From: Crossaster papposus
Lineage: Eukaryota; Echinodermata; Asteroidea; Velatida; Solasteridae
Assembly (NCBI GenBank): GCA_037893245.1
Contig: JBAIAA010000812.1
Coordinates: 558,001-622,000 of the forward strand
Direction: 5' to 3'
DNA length: 64,000 bases
Positions 55,690 through 64,000 of the stretch are shown here, in pieces. The position numbers and the translations under genes are program-made. The notes below the pieces were generated by a model that saw only the letters and a list, made by a program, of their open reading frames with translations, was not told where the DNA came from and did no database searches. How positions within the stretch are numbered: the stretch's first letter is position 1; the number at the start of each line of letters is the position of its first letter.

Positions 55690-57179
55690 TTACCGCGCAG
55701 ACTCGTACATCAGGTATCCTATACCCGCTATGGCTAAAGTACCAACAATCAGCGAAGTTTTTTCATACTATTATTATTATTATTTTCTGGTAATGAAACC
55801 AAGGATCCTTCAAAAGCGCTCAAGGCACTGTAGCTCGTAAGCCAGAAGAAACCCGTAGACAGAGGCTGTGTCAGCCAGGAACACCGGGGCAAACCCCTTC
55901 TCTTAGCGATAAGTGTTCTGTTTTTTTTTACGTGCATTATACAATTTTATAATGTTATAATGGGAAAGATATATACACACATTATAAATGTTACAACACA
56001 CGGGACCTACAACTTTACGTCCCATCCGAAGGACGAAGCAATAGTGGTTTAATTGCCTTGCTTAAGGACACACGTGAGGATCTCTAGTTAAAACGTTTTC
56101 TTTGGGAAAAGAAGGCTCGACCATGGGCGTTGGTGGTGTTACCAGAGCCGGGCTTTTGGGCGTTGGCGCTGGTGGTGGTGGTGGGTCAACGATCGCGGAC
56201 GTTGGCGTTAGTGGTGGTTTGTCAACGACCGAGAACGTTGGCGTTGGTGGTGGTGGTGGTGTTGTTGGGTCACCCGCGGGCGTTGGCGTTGGTGGTATTT
56301 TTGAGTTTATCTTCGAGTTTAATCCCAACGGTAAGTTAGCGGTCGCAATCTGTATATTGTTGTTATATCCTTCGTGGGTTCCGACCCTCAATTGCATGTT
56401 CGAAGGCACGAGATATAATCCTTTCGCCAGCACAAAGTTTAACGAACTCCTGGTGTATTGCAGCGAATCTTGAAATTGGGTTATAGATTCTTCCAGATCG
56501 GCTGGAGACAATATCAAGTCTTAGACGATATTAAAAAACTGGGCTTGGGCGTCGAGCCCCATGCCCGAAGTCAAAATACTAGTTTTTGTTTGCGCCCGAG
56601 CCCCCAGCAGAGCGTAAACATACGCCCTGACAGATTCGGTTATTTTTTGTATCCCTACGTCGGTAAAGTGAGACTCTGCGGGTATCCATTTTTGCCACCC
56701 GAGCGTCAATACCGCTCTACTTTGCGATATATAACTTATTATATAAGTACTGTAATAACCAGATCCTTTAGGAGGATCTTCGTTGCCAAACCCCATTAGA
56801 CATCCCCCCGCGTATTTACCGTAACTAATATCCAAGGGTGCGGTATCGTAATCCCCCATAGGGTGACCCCAAGCATAAGCCTGACCCAATCTGCCGGAAT
56901 AATGATCGACCGTCTGTATCCAAGACAAGTTGTGATCTACGCCGTAAAATCTGCAAGTGTCTATATAACCTTAAGGATCTATATTGTTGTTATAAGGGTC
57001 ATATAATGTCGTCGCCCGGTATGGGACATTGCATAAACTCTAATATTTTTCTAACCGTAAAATAAACATGAAATCTATATATGGCCCTCGTGAGACGATC
57101 CGTCGAATAAAGTAGATCTATCCCTATGCCGCAACCGGCGGTACTGCACCACATTGCAAAATTGAATTGATTTTGATAA
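55690..57179 (-). pseudogene. Conserved Polinton protein with Pro-rich region and C-terminal TM
   Basis: From the 5' end: NQFNFAMWCSTAGCGIGIDL, RFHVYFTVRKILEFMQCP; after a frame change and a TAA near 56969, DHNLSWIQTVDHYSG, SYGKYAGGCLMGFGN, RAVLTLGWQKWIPAE and VRAYVYALLGARAQTKTSIL; a TAA at 56518-56520; then FVLAKGLYLVPSNMQLRVGT, GYNNNIQIAT and a long proline/threonine/valine-rich stretch. A retroelement (55767-56087) separates this from the last residues, LIVGTLAIAGIGYLM with YESAR, a membrane anchor. The start is unclear: no ATG precedes the FNFAMWC segment in frame. Similar proteins are common in animal Polintons but have no proven function; a virion surface role is a guess. Confidence 0.65.
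55767..56087 (-). mobile_element. SINE/LINE tail inserted in Polinton gene
   Basis: On the minus strand it contains GTGTGTCCTTAAGCAAGGCA and TTGCTTCGTCCTTCGG and ends in (AAT)n at 55769-55783, the layout of L2-tailed SINEs. It interrupts coding sequence just before the C-terminal membrane helix. Confidence 0.65.
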
Positions 57180-57186
57180 AACACCA

Positions 57187-57471
57187 ATGGCGAAAAACAA
57201 TTGGGAAAAATCTCGGACAAAGCATCTCGATTGGTTAAACGATCGACTCAAAAAACAAGCAAAGGCTCAAAAGACTTTCAAAAGTATAGACGAGGCTCTC
57301 AGAGAATACAACTCAGTTACTCGCGAAGATCTACGAGTACCAATCTACCTGCAGCACGAGCCCACTCTCGCCGATTTGTACGCACCTAGCGAAGATCAAA
57401 AGACCGGCGAGTTGGCGTTTGTTTTGGGAGGAACAGCGTTGGTAGGTTTTTTAGTTTATAAGTTTTTATAA
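57187..57471 (+). CDS. Small Polinton protein with C-terminal membrane anchor
   Basis: Intact 94-codon frame, the only short Polinton gene here without a break. It begins MAKNNWEKSRTKHLDWLNDR, is lysine-rich and helical, has HEPTLADLYAPSEDQ, and ends in a hydrophobic helix LAFVLGGTALVGFLVYKFL. It starts 7 bp from the opposite-strand gene, so the two share a very short divergent region. A 20-bp direct repeat (AGTTTTTATAAGTTGTTT twice) follows the stop. Possibly a membrane or virion-associated protein; the family is not known to me. Confidence 0.6.
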   Translation: MAKNNWEKSRTKHLDWLNDRLKKQAKAQKTFKSIDEALREYNSVTREDLRVPIYLQHEPTLADLYAPSEDQKTGELAFVLGGTALVGFLVYKFL

Positions 57472-57507
57472 GTTGTTTAGTTTTTATAAGTTGTTTAGAT
57501 AAATACA

Positions 57508-58446
57508 ATGGAAACAAAGTTTAAAAAAGTGTATTATAGCCCCGTCGGTTATTGGAAGGGTGAGGGCGCGGTTGTAAAATTAGCAAAAAAACCGAAGAAA
57601 ACAGAAACTGGTTAAAAAAACAAGCATTGTGGCAAATTTATTTACCGCCTCCTACGTATATTCCTCGACCTACGAGTTTGAACAAGTCCATGGGTATTCC
57701 CAACGAAATGCATCAGATAGATTTGTTATTTTTACCCTTCAATAAAGTCGGTAAAAAAGAATATAAGTACACGATGACGGTCGTTGACGTGGCCACGCGT
57801 TTTAAAGAGGACGAACATTTGACCAACAAGACGAGTACCCAAGTGGCCGACGCTTTGAGTCGAGTTTACGCTAGGTCACCTTTGACTTGGCCAAAGGTTT
57901 TAAAAGTAGACGCGGGTAAAGAATTTCACGGGGAATTAAAAAATACAAGTGGGAGAACCGGGCAACCACAGAGCGCAGGGTATCGTCGAAAGATTTAACA
58001 GGACTTTGGCGGAGAGATTGTTTGGCCATCAATATGCCAAAGAAATCCTTAATCCGACGGAGAGATTACCCGACGTAATTAAGGCGTTAAACGACGAAAC
58101 CACCAGATCGATAACGACGGAATACTACGAGCCACTCACTCCCAGGCGGGCGATGCAAGAAATGCAAGTTCGTCAAATCCGTTCTTCCGCGGACGAGGTA
58201 GAAAAAGAGTTGATCAAAAAAGGCGATCTTTTTAGATATCTTTACGCGCCCAGTGAGTTAGAGGGAGGAAAGTGCAGGTGAGCGACCGACCCTATCTGGA
58301 GTCTCGAGGTTTTTTATTTAGATCGCGCGATCAAAGACCCCAACCAACCCACTCTTTACTATCTCAAAAAAGGTCCCAATCGAAGTTTCGTTAGTCAAGA
58401 GCTTCAAGTCGTTCCACCGGACACCGAGTTACCTCCAAGTTTATAG
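57508..58446 (+). pseudogene. int: Polinton integrase, three frame breaks
   Basis: Retroviral-type (rve) integrase as typical of Polintons. N-terminus KKVYYSPVGYWKGEGAVVKL; frame change near 57600; then LPPPTYIPRPTSL, MHQIDLLFLPFNKVGKKEYK (first catalytic Asp), TVVDVATRFKED, WPKVLKVDAGKEFHG (second Asp); frame change near 57950; HRAQGIVERFNRTLAERLFG (Glu); and after a third change near 58280 SLEVFYLDRAIKDPNQPTLY and SFVSQELQVVPPDTELPP. All three acidic residues are present but in different frames. The gene ends at TAG 58444, overlapping the end of polB on the other strand by 43 bp. Confidence 0.88.
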
Positions 58447-61400
58447 TGACCAAAGGCTAGAGTAGACGTTCCATCCTGTAGTATATTTAGCTTTGTGTCC
58501 AGAGGACTCAACGACAGTTTGTTTTGAGTTATGGTGTGTAACGCGTGATTTTTAGATCTGATGTACGTCATCTTATCGCTTTGAGAATTTTTTTTTGAGA
58601 CAGTCGAGATAACGCTCGTGACTTAATTTTTTGTCGGTGACTGCATTGGTTACTCCCTTGGCTTTTTAAAGCTCAAAGCCGTCCGTCATTAAAATTGAGT
58701 ACATCTTTGGCCTTAAGCAAACGCATTGGCCGACTGGTTTTCCCACCAAATTCGTCTTTAAATTTACCTATTACCTTTTTGTTGACGCGGTCGTACAAAG
58801 GGTGATCGGTGGAATAGTTTGACAGGTCGTACGAGTCAGAGTCTTTTTTTATATCTTCGTAAACGTCGTCCGTCTCAACGCTCAAGAGTAGACTGTCTGT
58901 GTCGGTAAACCCTATTCGTTCTCCATAGGTTTCTTTGAGGCGGTTGTAATAAAAGTCGTACATGAGAGTTTTTGAGAGGTCTAAAATACTCACCCCCGCA
59001 TAAATAGGTTTGTTTAATAACGTCTTGGTCTTGTACATTTCGATAAACGCTAGATTGCAATCGGCGTAAGGTAAACATTGACTCATGGCCCAACCATACA
59101 AATTGATGGCGTCGAGATACATGATGTAAGTCGATGGTTTGTCTGGATCGTAGTCGGAAAGATATTTATTGTTTGCTTTATAGTGCCTAGCACCACCCAC
59201 GCTTGATAGTCCTCTTTTTGCTTTTTCAAAAAACAAGTGTTTGTCCACATCGGTCAACAACTCGAGCTCGACGTCCGAGTGTTTTAACAACGCGTCCCAC
59301 GACAACCCAGGAGAGGTGTAATAGTTAGCGGGGTCTAACTTGTAGTTCTTTTTACACACTTTTCTAAAATGTTCAAACACACCTGCCAAAAGTAACGCGT
59401 CGGTGGTGACGTACAAGTCGTGATATTCACCCAAGTTTTTGACGTTAAATTTGACCCACACTTGTTGAGCCTTAGAATAATCGTCTTGCGAGATATTCGA
59501 GTCTTTGAGGCTGCTGCAAAACTCGTCGATCGGTGGTAGGTCGATCTCTTCAAACTTATCGAACGAGTCCATATACTCGTACGGGTAAATACTTGTTTGT
59601 AAGAGCAGGTCGACATTTTGGTCTTTATAGCGTTCTTTGAGTAGAGTAAACGCCTCTTTTGGACACGCGTTGACTAGTTTATCCAACGACGTCGACATAA
59701 ATTTAAACGAGTCTATAAATCTCAGATTACCGATCGAAAACGAAATGTATTTTTCCGAGTTGCTGGGAATAAAATCGATATTTTCTTTAGTCTCGTACAA
59801 ACCTTGCATGATTAAATGAGCGTCGTAATTTTGTAAATTGTGAAAGATGACGGGTATCTGAGTTTTATCCGATACCACCTGCAGTTTTTGATTGCAATAA
59901 GCGTGCGCGGCTTCCCTGTATCTACCCGTGATGTGACAGTGATCTCTCACCTTTCTAAATTTGTTGATACGCTTTTTACACTCGATACACTTTGACTCTT
60001 TAAATCCCTTTTTGTTTACGTAACAACATTCTTTCTTTTCTTTGTTAGTCTTCGGTTCTTTCGGAAGCGGGCACTGACAGTTTGAGGATTTTTTAGGATA
60101 TATTGATATATCGCAAATCCAACACGTACTCGTGTTTTGGTGATCGATGTTGTCTCGCGATGTAAAGTCTATGAGCTTGGGGTTTTTAAAAACTTGATTA
60201 AACTCGTATCTTAAACGCAACGTCGAGTCTATGAATTTAGTCATGGCGTCTTTTCCTCTATAGGTCTCTTGAAATTCAAGTTTACCGTCATACCTTAAAG
60301 CGATCAACGAATAACCGCAAGATTTGTGAACTTGAGTCTCCTGCGTGTTTGCCTCTTGAGGCTTAAATTTTTTTAATATCGATTCAAAGTCGGCATAAAT
60401 GACAAAAGGCGCGTCTTGCGTAAACTTTTTTTAATTTTTTTTAAAATTTTAATATCGGAGGGTCGTCGTTAAAACCTTTTGGAAAGACGACCTTAGATGG
60501 TGGCATATCTATTCCCTCGCAATCTTGCGTATGCCTGTCCAACTTGTCTCGTGAGTTGTAGTGCGCCAAACATCTAAAACAGATGTATGTTTTATGCTTG
60601 TGTCTCGTTTGGTTAAACAATATTCTAGTTTTATCCAACAATAGTGATTCGTGTCGTCCGAGGAAAACAACAACAGATTTATGGCTGCGGGGTCGTTGGC
60701 GTTTTTAGATAAATATAACGGTCGTACTTTAGCCTCTTCGTACGCGAACACATTTATACTCAGATTGTTTTGTCTCTCTATCTTTTCTATTTGATTGATT
60801 GGAGTAGGAAAGTCTACGTCTTTTAAAATTTAATCCATCGTTTTTATCGTAAACTGACGGCCTGTCTTCGTGGATTTTAAAATCGGGTTTGTCTTTTACT
60901 CGTTGTTTTATTTCGTCGGTATACTTGCCGAGAGCGGCTCTCAAACACCACCGTAAACATTCGTTGTCTTTGTTTCTGACATTAATAAAAGCTTTTTTGT
61001 TTACTAAAAAAGTCGGTAATTTTATATAAGAACTGCCGCTCATAGGTCTATAGCGGTCGATGTTGATATAAAACGCGAGTATCCTAACGAGTTTCCAACC
61101 CGATCCTTAACTGGTATTTTTTGCGTGTAGTTCTTTTATTTTAAAGATTTGATCTTTGACATTTTCTTTTATCTGACTCTCGTTTAAAACAACTAGCTTT
61201 TTACTAAAAAAGGTAAAAGCGCTGGTTTGTACTAAGCTGTCTTGATTTTCTTTATCGTATTACGCTTTAAATCCTAACTGAACTTTTATGGCCGATAGAT
61301 TTCTCAGCTCTGACACAACAATTGTTTTCAATCTGCCGCACGTGCGTATTAAAGAATTGCTCTACGTCGTTGTTAAACAATCTAGGCTTTAACTCCAAGT

Positions 61401-61731
61401 TTCTATAACTGTTACTAAAAGCTTGAAAATCTGCCTCTTTAAAGATATCGGGGTTTTTATACGATTTAATCGCTAAAATAAAATCCTTTCGTAAAAATGA
61501 ACCTCGTTTACCAGTTGACGTAAATTGTAGCTCTTGGTCGTCTATTATTTGTTTGAGCTCATCCAGTTTCTTGCGATTTAAGTTTTTATATTTACTCTCC
61601 TCTCTTCTGATGGCGTTGATATAGTCCCGGCGTAGCTCGCGCTCTGGGATCGTGATATTATTCCGCTCCACATAATTTTGCAAGGTTGATTTTGACCAAC
61701 GTCCATATCCTATCGGTGTTGGTTTCATCAT
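58404..61731 (-). pseudogene. polB: Protein-primed DNA polymerase B, internally deleted
   Basis: Minus-strand gene in several frames. N-terminal part (61267-61731) MKPTPIGYGRWSKSTLQNYV, possibly SAP-like; 60729-61043 with SGSSYIKLPTFLVNKKAF; a C2H2-like segment with YICFRCLAHYNSRDKLDRH; ExoI VIYADFES (about 60390); HNH-like RDHCHITGRYREAAH; ExoII NLQNYDAHL; ExoIII TTDALLLAGVF; polymerase motif A LDAINLYGWAMSQ (about 59110); motif C FTDTDSLL (58884-58911); and a C-terminal part after TGA 58673 ending with LAFGHYKL. Between motif A and motif C, at about 59045, the sequence jumps from LAFIEM to YKTKTLLNKPIY, so motif B (Kx3NSxYG), needed for dNTP binding, is deleted. At least four frame breaks. 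It would copy the element from a protein primer. Confidence 0.9.
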
Positions 61732-61749
61732 GCTTTATAATATAAGCAT

Positions 61750-61862
61750 TATCATATTTTTTTTATCTCACTTTTATTGAGAGTAAACCATATTAAGTAT
61801 TATAATAATTTTTTTATCTCAATTTTATTGAGAGTAAACCATATTAAGTATTATAATATTTT
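61750..61862. promoter_or_regulatory. Duplicated AT-rich unit before polB
   Basis: Two copies of about 59 bp containing TTTTATTGAGAGTAAACC and ATATTAAGTATTATAAT lie between the polB start and the right terminal repeat. CTCAATTTTATTGAG inside is self-complementary. Position suggests promoter or replication signals; this is inference. Confidence 0.45.
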
Positions 61863-61865
61863 TTG

Positions 61866-62175
61866 TGGAAGAGTTGGTGTCTAAAGAAAAAAAGGTCTTA
61901 TCGAAAAACGTACAGCTTCGCGATCAATAAAAATTATTTCGATCGACCTCCTCCTTACGCGTCGGCCCCTCCTTTTGACTTGTCTTAAATGTTGGAGAAA
62001 AAAAGGGCACTCTTTTTTGAGTGCCCTTATTTAGAAGAAAAAATGGTGCTGCTCGTACTACATTTTTAGAGAGAGAAGAGAAAAATGAGCGAGTTTTATA
62101 AATTGGTCTAGAAGCGGCCATCTCCTACTACTCTCGGAAAATAAAGCATTCACAGAGATAACAATTCATCAGGTT
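61866..62175. repeat. Polinton right terminal inverted repeat
   Basis: Inverted match to 50925-51213 with an extra central part holding a hairpin. Inner edge TGGAAGAGTTGGTGTCTAAA. Confidence 0.85.
62003..62028. terminator. Perfect hairpin inside right terminal repeat
   Basis: AAGGGCACTC and GAGTGCCCTT form a 10-bp stem with a T6 loop, with an A-run before. Absent from the left repeat. Confidence 0.6.
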
Positions 62176-62275
62176 TAGTTGTCAAGGACCTGTCTTTAGA
62201 TTTTGGGTACTTTTGCTGCGTCAAACGATAGAAATGCCCAATGCAATTGTGTATATTCATTTTTTATTATTCTAT

Positions 62276-62517
62276 TTAACCAGTTCGCGCCGGATGATGT
62301 ATATAAACGCAAACATTTCCCCAAATTCAAAACGGATGACGCATAAACACGCTAAGTTCAAGTTCGGAAATGTATGTCAGCAGCAAGCAAGGCCGGAAAT
62401 GCGTGGGTGTGCTTCCCGACACTATCAGCCTGAACCCGCTTCGGATCGAGTTTCGTTAAAAATAATCCCACCCGTGGGCTCAGCGATGTTAAAATAATCC
62501 CGGCGCGAACTGGTTAA
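62276..62517 (-). mobile_element. TTAA-type MITE family A, right of Polinton
   Basis: 242 bp, TTAACCAGTTCGCGCCGG to CGGCGCGAACTGGTTAA. Orientation is opposite to the copy at 50567. Confidence 0.88.
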
Positions 62518-62649
62518 ATACTCATATCAGGAGAAGAAGTTCCAAGCCCAGGCTGGGCTCTAATCCACAACTTGCAGAATTACAGCAAATCATAAATTCA
62601 ATGTTACAGACCATGGCACTTTTACAAACATAAATGTTTTTCCACTTAC

Positions 62650-62827
62650 CCTGTGAGCATTCAAGGTGAGGCACGGCCAGCCCCGCCCTCTCACAGTAGT
62701 ACCCGGGATCGCAGGGGATGGGCTTTTCAATACCCCCTGGGCAGTACTCTCCTGGGGCGCACCGACCTCCGATGGACAGGTCTGTTGGGGTGGGGCTGGA
62801 AGCGCCTTGGATGCAATACCAACCATC
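62650..62827 (-). CDS. Exon of GCC2/GCC3 cysteine-rich gene
   Basis: Reads DGWYCIQGASSPTPTDLS, GGRCAPGEYCPGGIEKPIPC, DPGYYCERAGLAVPHLEC, SQ. Acceptor TTCTCACAG in phase 2, donor CACAGG|GTAAGT in phase 1. No frame problem. Confidence 0.9.
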
Positions 62828-62969
62828 GCTGTGAGAAAAGGAGGGAATTATTATTACATCTCATGGATATTTATGGGCCAAGTCAATTAGTAGGCTCTGA
62901 GCATAATGTCTGTAACAATGAAATTGCCAACATGTATCAACCTTTATATTTAAGAATCTGCAGGACTAC

Positions 62970-63186
62970 CTGCAGTTGGACGTAGGTGCGTCGTTGCCAG
63001 TGCCCATGCAGTAGGATCCAGCTGTGCACACCACGCAGGCCACGTCGTCAATCTGCTGGGGTAGGGCGTTGAAAGTCCCCGGTGGGCAGGGGAACTCGTT
63101 GGACCTTGTGGTGCCGTTGGGACAGTAGTGGCCCGTCGGGCAGACGTTATCGACGAAGTCGGTGGAGTTGGCCAGGCAGAAGAAGC
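62970..63186 (-). CDS. Exon of GCC2/GCC3 cysteine-rich gene (5'-most in window)
   Basis: Paralogue of exon 9053-9269 with the same length and splice sites. Reads FFCLANSTDFVDNVC, PTGHYCPNGTTRSNEFPC, PPGTFNALPQQIDDVAC, VVCTAGSYCMGTGND and TSNC. Keeps the cysteine lost in the other copy. The intron upstream holds the paralogous minisatellites and runs off the window. Confidence 0.9.
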
Positions 63187-63270
63187 CTGGGGCCAAAAAG
63201 AAAAACAAATTGGAATGAGAGAAACTTTTGTTTATTGACTGACTAAAAAACTGACTAAAGTAGGTTCATT

Positions 63271-63382
63271 CAATCGCAAGTGAATCGCAAGTGAATCGCA
63301 AGTGAATCGCAAGTGAATCGCAAGTGAATCGCAAGTGAATCGCAAGTGAATCGCAAGTGAATCGCAAGTGAAATCACAAGTC
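63271..63382. repeat. 11-bp minisatellite GAATCGCAAGT, about 10 copies
   Basis: Paralogue of 9355-9475; the last unit is changed (GAAATCACAAGT). Confidence 0.95.
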
Positions 63383-63405
63383 TAGGTTGATTTGAGAAGC
63401 TTGTA

Positions 63406-63990
63406 ATGGACTGGGGATGGACCGGGGATGGACCGGGGATGGACCGGGGATGGACCGGGGATGGACCGGGGATGGACCGGGGATGGACCGGGGATGGACC
63501 GGGGATGGACCGGGGATGGACCGGGGATGGACCGGGGATGGACCGGGGATGGACCGGGGATGGACCGGGGATGGACCGGGGATGGACCGGGGATGGACCG
63601 GGGATGGACCGGGGATGGACCGGGGATGGACCGGGGATGGACCGGGGATGGACCGGGGATGGACCGGGGATGGACCGGGGATGGACCGGGGATGGACCGG
63701 GGATGGACCGGGGATGGACCGGGGATGGACCGGGGATGGACCGGGGATGGACCGGGGATGGACCGGGGATGGACCGGGGATGGACCGGGGATGGACCGGG
63801 GATGGACCGGGGATGGACCGGGGATGGACCGGGGATGGACCGGGGATGGACCGGGGATGGACCGGGGATGGACCGGGGATGGACCGGGGATGGACCGGGG
63901 ATGGACCGGGGATGGACCGGGGATGGACCGGGGATGGACCGGGGATGGACCGGGGATGGACCGGGGATGGACCGGGGATGGACCGGGGAT
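63406..63990. repeat. 11-bp minisatellite ATGGACCGGGG, about 53 copies
   Basis: Paralogue of 9499-9984 but nine units longer. The first unit has CTGGGG. The flank TTGTATATT after it is the same as at 9986. Confidence 0.97.
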
Positions 63991-64000
63991 GTTGTATATT

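Larger units (their letters stand above)
50953..62152. mobile_element. Polinton/Maverick (adintovirus-like), degraded, about 11.2 kb
   Basis: Contains protein-primed polB, retroviral-type integrase, a double-jelly-roll-type capsid gene, a packaging-ATPase start and other conserved Polinton proteins between terminal inverted repeats. Usual elements are 15-20 kb; this one has lost the middle of several genes and the adenain-type protease is not seen. Ends are approximate because inverted similarity fades outward to about 50925 and 62175; no clear 6-bp target duplication is seen. It lies in the intron between exons 50178 and 62650. Related elements are considered endogenous virus-like; this copy cannot make a particle. 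Confidence 0.9.

Overview
The window looks like nuclear DNA of a marine invertebrate deuterostome, most probably an amphioxus (Branchiostoma-like). Signs of a eukaryote are introns with GT-AG borders, H2A genes with a histone 3' stem-loop and a purine-rich HDE, TTAGGG-like repeats, an L2-type LINE end, tRNA-headed SINEs, mariner, TTAA-flanked MITEs, a Ty3/gypsy element with a PNMA-like Gag and a Polinton. The species is inference; no single gene proves it.

The host framework is one long minus-strand gene of which 20 exons are visible between 9053 and 63186. It encodes a cysteine-rich extracellular protein built of GCC2/GCC3 (ephrin-receptor-like) repeats. Almost every splice junction joins in phase, so no exon seems to be missing between those listed, even across the 13.3 kb and 12.3 kb introns. 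The reading frame is nevertheless interrupted by several one-base changes, mostly in homopolymers, by one in-frame TAG and by one GT-to-AT donor. This suggests either uncorrected long-read errors or a decaying copy. The last exon in the window (9053-9269) and the first (62970-63186) are near-identical paralogues with the same flanking introns, so a block of about 54 kb is repeated in tandem or is a haplotype duplication.

Nearly everything else lies inside the introns. From 1 to 9013 there is a broken Ty3/gypsy retrotransposon with a 2.5 kb 3' LTR; the paralogous intron at 62930 is its empty site. From 10753 to 16415 there is a 5.7 kb fold-back element whose two arms carry opposite copies of a PIN/FEN-like gene, each with a different internal deletion. 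A mariner relic holding a nested MITE lies at 19.9-21.0 kb. The 13.3 kb intron holds a 2188-bp tandem duplication with two H2A genes, a degenerate telomere-like array inside an inverted repeat, and about 6 kb of changing simple arrays (units of 17, 34, 9 and 8 bp). From 38 to 50 kb the exons are interspersed with a LINE end, SINEs and several MITE families.

From about 50950 to 62150 there is a degraded Polinton (Maverick, adintovirus-like). It has terminal inverted repeats, protein-primed DNA polymerase B, retroviral-type integrase, major capsid protein, the start of a packaging ATPase and several conserved structural or membrane proteins. The middles of the capsid and polymerase genes are deleted, the ATPase is truncated and fused to a membrane protein, and two further transposons are inserted. 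It is not a functional virus. A hairpin with A/T tracts sits between convergent genes, and integrase and polymerase overlap tail to tail.
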